Shown: one piece after another, positions 1-8,385 of the stretch
Layout of the letters: every line of letters begins with the position of its first letter
How positions within the stretch are numbered: the first letter of the stretch is position 1
Assembly: GCF_021030645.1 (NCBI RefSeq)
Contig: NZ_JACGCJ010000005.1
Coordinates: 45,918-109,917, forward strand
Source of the DNA: Agrilactobacillus fermenti
Lineage (GTDB): Bacteria > Bacillota > Bacilli > Lactobacillales > Lactobacillaceae
DNA length: 64,000 nucleotides
Direction: 5' to 3'
Program-made: the position numbers and the translations under genes
Notes under the pieces: generated by a model
What the model was told of the DNA's origin: nothing
Seen by the model: the letters and a program-made list of their open reading frames with translations, nothing else
The model's database searches: none

Positions 1-1105
1 TATCGTAATAAAAGTCTGGATTTTTGCGGATTAAGTTGACGAGAAAATGAATCAGTAGAATCACAGCGAATAAGGCACCTAAACCAAACAGAAGTAGTAA
101 CCGATCTAAGTCGCTTTGAGAAATAGTCCCATGCTCTAAAATCATTAGCATTGCAATGCCTAGTGTTGTAAAAATGGGGATGGGAATGAAATATTGCCAA
201 AAAGCACGCCAAAAAAGATTTGCGGCATGGGCAGGGGTCCCATCTTGGCGGACGATACGTAAGTGCACGATTCTTTTACCCAAAGTGGCACCTTGCATGA
301 GTACGGGTACAATAAAGAATAAAACTATTAATAGTAGTGCAGGCACTAAAATGATGTCATTTTGCGGCGATACGAAATGTGGGAAAAAGTCTACTAGTAC
401 TAAAACAATAGGCATTGCAACAAAAAAGATCAGCCAATCCAGCAAGAAGGCAACGAAGCGTCGGGGGAAAGTAACAGTTTGACCCAAACGCTTTTCCTGA
501 GCTTGAATTGCTTCATGATCGGGAAATAGATGTAAAACAATTGGCGCGATTGCCCAACCTAACATGCCGCCTGAAGTATTTAATAAGAGATCATCGACAT
601 CAAATAATCGGTAAGGCCGCACATAGATACCATATAAGCCACTCAATTGTGTCAACTCAAAAAATAACGACAGCACAAAACTGAAAATAAGGATTTTACG
701 CCAATTAAAACCAAAGTATTTTAAATAAATCCCAAATGGAATGGTTAGAAAAATATTAAATAGGGGCTGAATAATAGCTGGTTCAAGTAAGCCCGTTCGG
801 TAAGTATGAATATTTAATGGGTCAAAGGTATTTGTCTTGATAAATTCCTGAACAAACATCAGCGGCTGTAAATTGTATTTCGGTGTGGTTAGCTGGGCTA
901 CCAAAGCGCGACTTGGTAGGGGCAGAATAATCAAGAAATAAGCTGTCAGTAAATAAAATATGAACGTATAGATCACAAATGCCCGAAAACGAACAAAGGA
1001 ACCCCGACGGTGATATTCATAAGCAAAAATCGGTAGTGAAATTAATAGAGCCAGAAACGGGAAAATTAAAATTGCCATTTTGATAGGATATAAATAAGCT
1101 GTCAT
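1..1105 (-). CDS. VanZ-RDD family membrane protein (3' end cut by window edge)
   Basis: This is an integral membrane protein whose precise function is unknown. The N-terminal two thirds resemble the VanZ family: hydrophobic segments at about residues 8-28 and 38-60, then a stretch with SGLYGIYVRPYRLFDVDDL. The C-terminal third resembles an RDD domain, with GKRIVHLRIVRQDG and several further membrane spans. The reading frame is open to base 1, so the stop lies outside the window; 368 codons are visible. I chose the ATG at 1105 because it gives MTAYLYPIKMAILIFP, which matches the usual VanZ start. In-frame ATGs also exist at 1156 and 1165, and no start has an ideally spaced Shine-Dalgarno (GGGAGG lies about 28 bases upstream of 1105). 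It is divergent from the MFS gene at 1266. VanZ homologues are linked to glycopeptide or lipoglycopeptide tolerance, but that role is not shown here. Confidence 0.8.
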   Translation of the reverse strand, partial: MTAYLYPIKMAILIFPFLALLISLPIFAYEYHRRGSFVRFRAFVIYTFIFYLLTAYFLIILPLPSRALVAQLTTPKYNLQPLMFVQEFIKTNTFDPLNIHTYRTGLLEPAIIQPLFNIFLTIPFGIYLKYFGFNWRKILIFSFVLSLFFELTQLSGLYGIYVRPYRLFDVDDLLLNTSGGMLGWAIAPIVLHLFPDHEAIQAQEKRLGQTVTFPRRFVAFLLDWLIFFVAMPIVLVLVDFFPHFVSPQNDIILVPALLLIVLFFIVPVLMQGATLGKRIVHLRIVRQDGTPAHAANLFWRAFWQYFIPIPIFTTLGIAMLMILEHGTISQSDLDRLLLLFGLGALFAVILLIHFLVNLIRKNPDFYYD

Positions 1106-1265
1106 AATATGTCGACCAAGAAGTCTAGGCGCCTCCCAATAATTTAATAAGTGCATTTCTAGCATACTGATAATGTGCATTGAATACAATGTTAATGCTT
1201 TGCTATTCTGACTTAGTTATGTAAGAATAGCGGCATAAGTTCAATATTATAGTGGGGGACATGAG

Positions 1266-2483
1266 ATGGTTACAGCACGACAACATCAGCTGAATAAAGT
1301 CTATTATTTAGCTGGGCAAAATTTTTTCGTTTTTGGTTCTTCAGCAGTTTACTTTGCCATTCTTTGGTATATCGCGCTTAAAACATCATCGGGTACTTGG
1401 ATGATGTTGGCAACGTTATCTACCTCATTGCCACAAATTCTGATCTCATTGTGGGCCGGCGTTTGGGCCGATCGATCTGATCGACGTAAATTGATCATGT
1501 TGGCAAGCGGTTTAGTCACTGGATTAACATTGATCATCGCAGTGATTTTTTTGTTTGGCTACCGTGATTTATGGTTATTACTTTGCATTTCTGCCGTTCG
1601 TTCCATTGGCAGTGGGATCTCAACACCTGCTGGTAATGCATTGTTACCAGACTTAGCCGACCCTGACGAACTGACCCGATTAAATGGGCTGAATCAAATG
1701 ATTGCCGCCATATTATTATTGATCACACCGCTGGTCAGCGGTTATATTTTAGGCTCTTTGGGCATTTTATTCATTTTTGTTGTTGATTTGTTCACAGCAA
1801 TCTTTGGCATTACGGCAATTGGCTTAATTAAAATACCAAAGTCACAGATTGAGACATCTGATCAAATCAAAGAAGGGCAACGCAAAACTTGGCAGGAAAT
1901 TATGAGCGGGCTGAAATATATTCGACAAAGTTCTTTTTTGACCGCATTTATGTTACTGACTTGTTTGGCCTTTGTCTTGGTAGCCCCCTCATCGCAGCTG
2001 TCTACATTATATGTCAAACGCACTTTTGGTACGGGTGTTTGGCGGTTAACGTTAAATGAACTGTTATGGACAATTGGGGCAACGATGGGCGGCCTTTATT
2101 TGACCACGCATAAAAAAATTAAACGGCCGGTGGCTCTGATTGCTGGTGCCATTAGTGTGTCCGGCGTGGCCTTTGCAGTTATGGGACTGCCAGAGCCATT
2201 TTGGGTTTACTTGGCTTTCATGCTGATATCTGGCATCTGCATGCCGTTGATTCAAGGGGTCAGCAATATTTTGATTCAACAGAATGTAGCTAAAGCCACA
2301 ATGGGGCGGGTATTTTCGGTACTTCAGATTGTTTCAACAGGCATTTACCCAGTAGCAATGCTATTCTTTGGACCACTGGCAGATCATGTGCCGATTGCTA
2401 TGATTTTAGTAGTAACCGGCGTATTAGAGATTGGCGTGGGGCTTTTGTTTTATCAAACAATGCGGCGTAAACTTCAAATTTAG
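1266..2483 (+). CDS. MFS efflux transporter, Mef/TMP-like
   Basis: A 405-residue, 12-span major facilitator protein, probably a proton-driven drug or metabolite exporter in the cytoplasmic membrane. The loop after span 2 reads GVWADRSDRRKLIMLASG, the version of the MFS signature found in macrolide-efflux (Mef) relatives. Residues 200-220 form the hydrophilic central loop between the two six-helix halves. The start at 1266 is preceded by GTGGGGGAC. The CPA1 antiporter begins 25 bases after the stop, so the two are probably co-transcribed. The substrate cannot be read from the sequence. Confidence 0.85.
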   Translation: MVTARQHQLNKVYYLAGQNFFVFGSSAVYFAILWYIALKTSSGTWMMLATLSTSLPQILISLWAGVWADRSDRRKLIMLASGLVTGLTLIIAVIFLFGYRDLWLLLCISAVRSIGSGISTPAGNALLPDLADPDELTRLNGLNQMIAAILLLITPLVSGYILGSLGILFIFVVDLFTAIFGITAIGLIKIPKSQIETSDQIKEGQRKTWQEIMSGLKYIRQSSFLTAFMLLTCLAFVLVAPSSQLSTLYVKRTFGTGVWRLTLNELLWTIGATMGGLYLTTHKKIKRPVALIAGAISVSGVAFAVMGLPEPFWVYLAFMLISGICMPLIQGVSNILIQQNVAKATMGRVFSVLQIVSTGIYPVAMLFFGPLADHVPIAMILVVTGVLEIGVGLLFYQTMRRKLQI

Positions 2484-2508
2484 GACTGACGGTTAGGGGT
2501 GAATCGGG

Positions 2509-4500
2509 ATGGATCAAGTTTTTTTAATTACGATTATTTTAGCGGCTGTCGTTGGGGCTAACATTTTGGCACGACATGTTGCAGCCGTGCCACTACCATT
2601 TTTTTTAATTGGTTTTGGCGTTATTTTATCTGCGTTACCCGTTTATCGAAATTTTCGTTTAGATCCCTCAACGTTTGCTTTTGCGATTATTGCACCGTTA
2701 CTTTATAACGAAGCTCAGAATAGTTCCCGATTATGGATCGGACGATCGATTTTGAATATTCTCTCTTTAGCAGTTGGCCTGGTCCTGGTGACTGTTTTGA
2801 TTGTAGGGACAGGTCTGCACTGGTTTTTTGCCATATTACCTTTGAGTTTAAGTTTTGCATTATTAGCCATTGTCACGCCAACGGATGCTTCAGCTGTGAA
2901 CTCGATTTTTGAAGCTAATCCTATTGCCCGGGAACAAATGGGTATTTTAAAAAACGAATCGTTGTTCAACGATGCCGCCGGGATCGTTATTTTTGACGTT
3001 GCTTTGACAGCCTATATTTCGGGCACATTTTCGCTGCAAATTGCGATTGGTGAATTTCTTTGGGAATTCTTGGGTGGTTTAATTTTTGGGGCTGTAATTG
3101 GTATTTTGATTGTCAGTATTCGGTTATTTCTCATTCGTTACCATGATGATACACCCCTGATCATGGTCTCAATTCAACTATTATCGCCATTTTTAGTTTA
3201 CTTATTAGCTGAAAGGCTTGCTCTATCTGGAATTCTAGCTGTAGTAGCAGCTGGTTTGGCACAGGGATCTGAGCGTAGTCGCTTACGGCTGACCTCCGCG
3301 CGAATGCAAATCGTGACCAGCAATGTTTGGGAAGTTATTGCGGGCATTTTATCTGGGAGTGTTTTTGTCTTATTAGGGTTATCACTGCCACTTGTCATTC
3401 AAACAAGACACCATTCAACCAATCCAGATTTTGCACTATATAAGTTATTGTTGTTGGCACTTTTGATTTATTTTGTTAAAACGCTAGTCCGATTGGTTTG
3501 GAGCAAATATTTTGTACGCCTACAAAATAAACAGGCGCGTTCCTGGCGGGATAGTTTAGTCATGGCACTGAGTGGGGCTCATGGGACCATTACTTTATCT
3601 TTGGCCTTCTCTATGCCCAATGCGATTAATGGGCAGCCGTTTGCTTTCCGGGGGCCGTTGATTTTTATGGCAGCTGTAATTATTTTGATCAGTATGATTA
3701 TGCCGACCATTTTTATTCCAATTATTCTACCAGCACAAAAATCAACCCAGCCGCGTTACCAGTGGGTTAGGCGTATGTTACAAGCTGGTATTCGTGCTTT
3801 GACAGATGAGTCTGATCATCCAGCGGAAGCACAGATTGTGATTGATACGATTCAACAGCAGCTGATTTTAGATAATACACCTAAAATACGATTGCAACGT
3901 CAATTGATGAAGGCCAGTCAAGAAGTCGAAAAAAAAGCAGTAAAGCAATTATATGATGCTAAAAAGATTACAGCAGATGAGTTGACTTATTACTATAAAT
4001 TTATTCAGTTAAATAATTTTTCTGCGGACGATAAAGCTTGGAAAAATGTGCTTTTAAGGATTCGCTTTTCTTTGCACATTGGAACGATGAATCGTAATCT
4101 GCGCCAAGCACAGGAAGCCTTTTTGACTGCGCCGGTAGCTTTGGAAGAGGTTTATTGGCGGCGGCAGTTTGAAAACCATGGGGAGAATCTTTTACCAATT
4201 GAACAAGCAGGCTTTGAGGCAGTGATGGCTTTCTTAAAAACACAGCCTAAAGCTCATGAAGTTGAAGTAAATATTGTGCGGCGCTTCTATCGGACACGTC
4301 ACCGGCGCGTTCATATGGGCCGTGTGGATGCTGATATTGTTTACCAGATGTTTATGCGTGCTTTTCATGCAGAGTACACATTGATTCAAGATGCAGTGAT
4401 GAGTGGGCAGATCCCATCCGAATTAGCTGAAAGGCTGCAACAGCGCATCTCCTTTGATGAAATTACTTATATTCAAAATATTGAAGTCTTTCAAAGGTAA
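2509..4500 (+). CDS. Na+/H+ antiporter, CPA1 (NhaP/NHE) family
   Basis: A 663-residue cation:proton antiporter that exchanges Na+ (or K+) for H+ across the membrane. The first 410 residues hold about 12 spans with the CPA1 hallmarks TPTDASAV and ESLFNDAAGIVIFD; the Asn-Asp pair is the expected ion-binding site. The remaining 250 residues are a soluble, charged and largely helical cytoplasmic tail, typical of long CPA1 proteins and likely regulatory. AGGGGTGA precedes the ATG. It follows the MFS gene by 25 bases, suggesting a two-gene unit, and ends before a bidirectional terminator. Confidence 0.9.
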   Translation: MDQVFLITIILAAVVGANILARHVAAVPLPFFLIGFGVILSALPVYRNFRLDPSTFAFAIIAPLLYNEAQNSSRLWIGRSILNILSLAVGLVLVTVLIVGTGLHWFFAILPLSLSFALLAIVTPTDASAVNSIFEANPIAREQMGILKNESLFNDAAGIVIFDVALTAYISGTFSLQIAIGEFLWEFLGGLIFGAVIGILIVSIRLFLIRYHDDTPLIMVSIQLLSPFLVYLLAERLALSGILAVVAAGLAQGSERSRLRLTSARMQIVTSNVWEVIAGILSGSVFVLLGLSLPLVIQTRHHSTNPDFALYKLLLLALLIYFVKTLVRLVWSKYFVRLQNKQARSWRDSLVMALSGAHGTITLSLAFSMPNAINGQPFAFRGPLIFMAAVIILISMIMPTIFIPIILPAQKSTQPRYQWVRRMLQAGIRALTDESDHPAEAQIVIDTIQQQLILDNTPKIRLQRQLMKASQEVEKKAVKQLYDAKKITADELTYYYKFIQLNNFSADDKAWKNVLLRIRFSLHIGTMNRNLRQAQEAFLTAPVALEEVYWRRQFENHGENLLPIEQAGFEAVMAFLKTQPKAHEVEVNIVRRFYRTRHRRVHMGRVDADIVYQMFMRAFHAEYTLIQDAVMSGQIPSELAERLQQRISFDEITYIQNIEVFQR

Positions 4501-4540
4501 AAATTGTCCTTGGTACATGTTCAAAATCAAATTGTGCGCA

Positions 4541-4583
4541 AAAAAGCTCGGCAACAAAACATTCGTCTTGTCCCGAGCTTTTA
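4541..4583. terminator. Bidirectional rho-independent terminator
   Basis: The arms GCTCGG (4546-4551) and CCGAGC (4573-4578) are extended by partly paired flanks. An A-run on the left and a T-run on the right let it serve both the antiporter (+) and the LysM gene (-). Confidence 0.8.
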
Positions 4584-4614
4584 CAATACATATCATATTA
4601 ATTTATAGCTATAA

Positions 4615-5232
4615 TTAACCAATTACTTGAACAGAAGCTGTTGTGACACCATAGCTTGGAATAGAGCTGTTAGGCATAGCAACATCTAATTGTTGTGGGT
4701 TACTATAAGCAAATGTACCAGTATCGTTAACGACACGGTCTAAGACAGTTCCGTCGGATAAAGTAATTCGTAAATGTGTGCCTTTAGGGAAGACAGAAAG
4801 GTTTGCAGCAACACCGTTGTAACCCATATTAGAACCTAAAACAGCTGGGTCATAGAAAGAAATCTTATAAGTACCAGCATTTTGGCCAGTTGTTGCCGTT
4901 GTATTTGTAGTTTGAGCTGTTTGTGCTGTCCCTTGAGGTGCCTGAGCAACAGCATTTGTCTGCGTTGTTTGTTGTGTTGCTGTACCGTTCACTTTAACAA
5001 GGTCGCCAGGATAGATGATATCAAATCCACCAACTTCACGGTTGTTTAATTGTTCTAAACTAGCAACGTCCATATTATATTTTGCAGCGATGCTCATGAA
5101 GCTATCGCCAGATTGAACTGTGACAGTACCATTTCCGTTATCAGTAGCAGCTTGGGCTTTGTTAGGACCGAATGTTGTAATAGTTGCGACAAAACCAGCA
5201 ACCAATAAACCAAACAATGCAATTTTCTTCAT
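4615..5232 (-). CDS. Secreted LysM protein with C-terminal beta-barrel (3D/RlpA-like) domain
   Basis: A 205-residue exported cell-wall protein. It has a signal peptide (basic start, hydrophobic core, cleavage after KAQA near residue 28) and one LysM peptidoglycan-binding module at about 36-80 (VQSGDSFMSIAAKYNM...IYPGDLVKV). A Gln/Thr/Ala-rich linker at 84-120 follows. The C-terminal 85 residues are rich in beta strand and contain VNDTGTFAYSNPQQLDVAMP, like the double-psi barrel of 3D/RlpA-type wall proteins. It probably binds or remodels peptidoglycan; catalysis is not shown. AAAGGAG lies 10 bases before the ATG. Confidence 0.85.
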   Translation of the reverse strand: MKKIALFGLLVAGFVATITTFGPNKAQAATDNGNGTVTVQSGDSFMSIAAKYNMDVASLEQLNNREVGGFDIIYPGDLVKVNGTATQQTTQTNAVAQAPQGTAQTAQTTNTTATTGQNAGTYKISFYDPAVLGSNMGYNGVAANLSVFPKGTHLRITLSDGTVLDRVVNDTGTFAYSNPQQLDVAMPNSSIPSYGVTTASVQVIG

Positions 5233-5547
5233 TATATAAAAAACTCCTTTAACATTAAAACCTAGTGACTATTTCGACATCTATGTGCCTCACTTGAGCA
5301 CGTGCAATAGAATAACCTTTAAATGTTGCACTAGTATTTCAGGAGCTTTAATGTTTCAAGACAGTAATAGTATTTTTGTCATAAAGATTAATTTTTTTGT
5401 TTTTGAAAATGGTCCAAAGCCTATTAGATTAAAAAGTAATTGGCCTTTTTGAAATATTACAAAAGAGCTCAAAAATATTTAAACTTTTTGGCTAAAAAAG
5501 TATAAAAAATTTAAATTTAGGGGTTTACAAAGCAAAAATTGGTCAAT
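5233..5547 (-). promoter_or_regulatory. AT-rich upstream region of the LysM gene with a candidate promoter
   Basis: This stretch of 315 bases holds no gene. On the minus strand TTGAAA (5354-5359) and TACTAG (5331-5336) are 17 bases apart and could drive the LysM gene with a leader of about 90 bases. Apart from a weak inverted repeat near 5415-5450 that might end oppA transcription, I see nothing else in it. Confidence 0.4.
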
Positions 5548-7188
5548 TTACTTGATTGAAGCATATTTATAACTCCATTGAGCGCCAGCGGTATTATGAA
5601 TAATGCCTTTGACTTTTGCATTTTGCAAATAGGAAGCATTATTTTGATAAAGTGGTGTCATACCTTGATCTTTGCTGAATAATTGACTGGCTTGGATAAG
5701 ATCTTGCCATCTAGCATTTGGATCATTGGCATCTTCGTTTTGTGCTTTGTGGATTAAAGCGTCATAATCTTTATTACTATATTTACCCATGTTATAGGAA
5801 GTATCAGACTCAGGAATTTGCAAGAACGTGATTGGATCGTTAAAGTCAGCGCCCCAAGCGGACAAACTGATGTCAAATTGACCCTTTTGCTGGAATTGAT
5901 TCGCAGCAGTAGAAGGCATCTGGCGGATATTAAGTGTCAAGCCAGGTAGCTTTTTCTCCAACTGATCTTTGAGGTACTCGGTGACTGTTTTACTAGAGGC
6001 GTCATCGTTGGAAGCAATTAGTGTCAAACTTAGCTTCTTAAGTCCAGTTTCTTGTAAGCCTTGTTGCCAAAGAGCTTTAGCTTTGGTTTTATTATAAGTT
6101 ACAGTATCAGGCACGCCTTGTTCGGCCGCAAAGTCTTTTTTATTTTGGGGATCTTTAGCTAATCCTTTAGGTACAAAACCATTTGGAATCAAAGAGCCAT
6201 CACCCAGTGCCTTTTGGGTCAACTGGTTTCGGTTGATAGCCAATGAGATGGCTAAGCGAATATTTTGATTGTTAAGTGCTTTTTGCTTCTGCTTATTAGT
6301 ATTGTGGAAATTATATTTTAGATAGTAGATCATAGCGTAAGGATAATTTTTAAAGTCTTTGTCATGTTTTAATTCACGCACTTGTTCAGGTGCTAAAGGG
6401 GTAAGGTCAAGTTTGCCATCTTGGAATAGATCTAAGCTAGTTGAAGTCGAAGGCACCACTTCATAATTGATCTGTTGTAGTTTTACGGCTGATTTATCCC
6501 AGTATTGATCATTTTTGACAAAACGCCATTTATTGCTTGTACCATTCCAATTCTCAATTTTAAACGGGCCAGAGTAAACCGTATTTTGTGATTTTGTGGC
6601 ATATTTCTTGCCATATTTTTGGGCTACTTTTTCGTTTTGGGGCGCAAATAAAGGATAAGCCATCAAAATTTTGAAATAGGCAATCGGTTTTTCTAAAGTA
6701 ACCACAACCGTTTTGTCATCTTGCGCTTTAATACCGAGTTGCTCGGGTTTTAGTTTACCAGCACTAATGGCTTGTGCATTTTTGATGCCTTCAAATAAGT
6801 AACTATATTGAGACTTAGTTTTAGGGTTGACTGTCCGTTGCCAAGAGTAAACGAAATCCTGGGCTGTGATGGGGTCACCGTTGCTCCATTTGGCGTCACG
6901 CAAAGTGAAGGTCCAAGTTAAACCATCTGCTGAAACTTTGGTGTCTTTTGCTAGGCCGGGGGTGATACTCCCATGTTTACCTAACCGATAAAAGCTTTCA
7001 TAAACATTACCAGTTTGCCCGTAACCGGTGGCTTTTGAGATATCGATTGTATCTAGTGGGGCGGTAGCACTTAAGTGTAGGACTTGTTTGGCTGCTGCTT
7101 GACTTGTTCCGTGAAAAAGAATGGGGCCTATAATGAAACCAACTAATAAAGTAGCTAATAATAAAGTGAATCGGCGCTGTTGCTTCAT
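5548..7188 (-). CDS. OppA-type oligopeptide-binding protein, orphan
   Basis: A 546-residue extracytoplasmic solute-binding protein of the SBP_bac_5 family, which captures peptides for an ABC importer. An N-terminal signal segment ends in TSQAAAK. The binding domain runs over about residues 45-500, with family blocks such as WSNGDPITAQDFVYSW and RLAISLAINRNQLTQKAL. I chose the ATG at 7188 because AGGAGG sits 6 bases upstream; a GTG at 7251 in the same frame directly abuts its own Shine-Dalgarno. There is no lipobox cysteine, so unlike typical OppA it would not be lipid-anchored by the usual route. No permease or ATPase genes are adjacent, so it must work with a transporter elsewhere. Transcription starts far upstream and passes through a structured leader containing a terminator. 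Confidence 0.9.
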   Translation of the reverse strand: MKQQRRFTLLLATLLVGFIIGPILFHGTSQAAAKQVLHLSATAPLDTIDISKATGYGQTGNVYESFYRLGKHGSITPGLAKDTKVSADGLTWTFTLRDAKWSNGDPITAQDFVYSWQRTVNPKTKSQYSYLFEGIKNAQAISAGKLKPEQLGIKAQDDKTVVVTLEKPIAYFKILMAYPLFAPQNEKVAQKYGKKYATKSQNTVYSGPFKIENWNGTSNKWRFVKNDQYWDKSAVKLQQINYEVVPSTSTSLDLFQDGKLDLTPLAPEQVRELKHDKDFKNYPYAMIYYLKYNFHNTNKQKQKALNNQNIRLAISLAINRNQLTQKALGDGSLIPNGFVPKGLAKDPQNKKDFAAEQGVPDTVTYNKTKAKALWQQGLQETGLKKLSLTLIASNDDASSKTVTEYLKDQLEKKLPGLTLNIRQMPSTAANQFQQKGQFDISLSAWGADFNDPITFLQIPESDTSYNMGKYSNKDYDALIHKAQNEDANDPNARWQDLIQASQLFSKDQGMTPLYQNNASYLQNAKVKGIIHNTAGAQWSYKYASIK

Positions 7189-7454
7189 GATTTTCCTCCT
7201 AAGATTAATGTTTTTACAGTAGACTATGTACGCGTAAACTTGCCGCGGCACCTCCTATAATTAGATACAAAAAGCCCGCTAACTATTTATCAAAGAAATA
7301 GATAGCGGGCATCTAATTAGCGTTTTAAGTTAAACGAACGTTAAAAGATGATACACGAAAGCGCCGCTATCGATGAAGGACAGCAGCACATACAGTTATT
7401 CATTTGTACCAATTTAACACATAACATCGATAGGACACCTTCTTTGTTCGTTAT
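7189..7454 (-). promoter_or_regulatory. Candidate riboswitch or attenuator leader of the oppA-like gene
   Basis: About 265 bases of untranslated leader separate the promoter from the ATG. On the minus strand CTATCGATG (7433-7425) pairs perfectly with CATCGATAG (7375-7367). The stem extends to about 18 pairs with GAAGGTGTC and GGCGCTTTC, enclosing about 50 bases. Further on lies a 14-pair terminator (7310-7274) followed by TTTTT. The 3' arm of the first stem, GATAGCGG (7371-7364), can instead pair perfectly with CCGCTATC (7308-7301), the left arm of the terminator. That is a mutually exclusive terminator/antiterminator layout. I do not recognise the class, and no T-box sequence precedes the terminator. 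Confidence 0.65.
7264..7313 (-). terminator. Leader-internal rho-independent terminator upstream of oppA
   Basis: The arms at 7296-7310 and 7274-7288 give 14 pairs with one T-T mismatch, followed by five Ts on the minus strand. It lies between the promoter and the oppA start, so it is an attenuator rather than an end-of-gene terminator. Confidence 0.8.
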
Positions 7455-7460
7455 GACTAC

Positions 7461-7489
7461 ATAATATTTGAAAAAGATAGCGTTGTCAA
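7461..7489 (-). promoter_or_regulatory. Promoter of the oppA leader
   Basis: On the minus strand a perfect TTGACA (7489-7484) and TATTAT (7466-7461) are separated by 17 bases. The predicted start is near 7454, giving a leader of about 265 bases. Confidence 0.75.
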
Positions 7490-7661
7490 TCAAAATGGAT
7501 ATAATGTACAGTATCGAAAATAAGTTTTTAGAAGTGGGTGAGCTAATGCCGTCGATTTACTTAAAAAGATTAGACCTATTGATACGAATCAAAAATATTA
7601 CCGGGTGCTTCAGGAAATTGAACGTAATAAAACCACTCTTTGGTGCAATTCGTGTAACCTG

Positions 7662-8234
7662 TTACCAGCCCATGAACATTGGATGATCTGGGTGGTGGCC
7701 GCGATGATCATAACCGCCGCGGTCGTTGCCAAAACCACCAAAGGGACCATGGCTGTGTCTTGGGCCGTGACCATGAAAATCAGGCTGATCCATAAATTCG
7801 GTGTCGGAAAGCTGGCTTTTTAGATCTTCTGTGAGTTTAGCCAAAATCTGCCGTAACTGAGTGCGCTCTTCATCAGTCAAACTGGCAAAAATTTGATCGG
7901 TTAAACCCTCGGTAGCATCTTCGTCAGCAGCTAACTGTTTACGTCCGGCTTTGGTAATAGAAACACGAGTCACACGACCATCGGCTTCGTCTGGATGACG
8001 TTCAATTAATTGTTTATGTTCTAACTTCCCAAGCATCTCAGAAACAGATGAAGGTCGGATATCTAGCAGCTCTACGATACGTGATTGCGGTAAATTATCT
8101 TCATTAACTAAAGCTTTTAAAATACGTGATTGACCTTGGAAATGTGGTCGCGTCGCTTCTTGCCAACTGTAACGGCGCACAAATTGCATAAATTTGCGGA
8201 AGTCATGGAATAAAGCATCGGTTTCTTGAGTCAT
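7662..8234 (-). CDS. MarR family repressor with His-rich C-terminal tail
   Basis: A 190-residue winged-helix regulator. The DNA-binding core spans about residues 30-110 (SRIVELLDIRPSSVSEMLGKLE for the recognition region and DGRVTRVSITKAG for the wing), with dimerisation helices at both ends. Residues 150-190 are a low-complexity tail rich in His, Gly and Pro (many HG, HH and HP pairs) that could bind Ni2+, Zn2+ or another metal; MarR proteins normally lack it. Two copies of TTAGGTACCTAA lie over its own promoter, so it is almost certainly autorepressed. AAAGGAG precedes the ATG. No obvious target gene is adjacent. Confidence 0.88.
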   Translation of the reverse strand: MTQETDALFHDFRKFMQFVRRYSWQEATRPHFQGQSRILKALVNEDNLPQSRIVELLDIRPSSVSEMLGKLEHKQLIERHPDEADGRVTRVSITKAGRKQLAADEDATEGLTDQIFASLTDEERTQLRQILAKLTEDLKSQLSDTEFMDQPDFHGHGPRHSHGPFGGFGNDRGGYDHRGHHPDHPMFMGW

Positions 8235-8274
8235 ATAATGAAACTCCTTTCAAAAAACAATTATATCAATAACA

Positions 8275-8322
8275 TTAGGTACCTAACAATTGTATTATAG
8301 TTAGGTACCTAATATATGTCAA
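8275..8322 (-). promoter_or_regulatory. marR promoter with two palindromic operators
   Basis: On the minus strand TTGACA (8322-8317) and TATAAT (8299-8294) are 17 bases apart. One perfect palindrome TTAGGTACCTAA (8301-8312) lies inside the spacer, and an identical copy (8275-8286) lies just downstream of the start site, 26 bases centre to centre. This placement would block RNA polymerase when the MarR protein is bound. Confidence 0.85.
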
Positions 8323-8385
8323 CCTTTAAAGCTAAGGCTGTGAAATTTTGGTATGATAAGGTTATCAATTAAGTTGAGGTAAGTT

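Noticed and set aside
156..482. 108-codon plus-strand frame
   Set aside because: It lies antisense to the VanZ-RDD gene, whose minus-strand frame is open across the region and carries clear family motifs.
7236..7256. T-box-like GGTGCCGCGG before oppA
   Set aside because: It lies downstream of the terminator rather than before it, so it cannot act as a T-box antiterminator.
7468..7823. Two overlapping plus-strand small frames (about 72 codons each)
   Set aside because: They overlap the oppA promoter and the marR 3' end, have weak ribosome sites and different frames that both look AT-driven. A frameshifted relic with a CxxC stretch (LWCNSC) is possible but unsupported.
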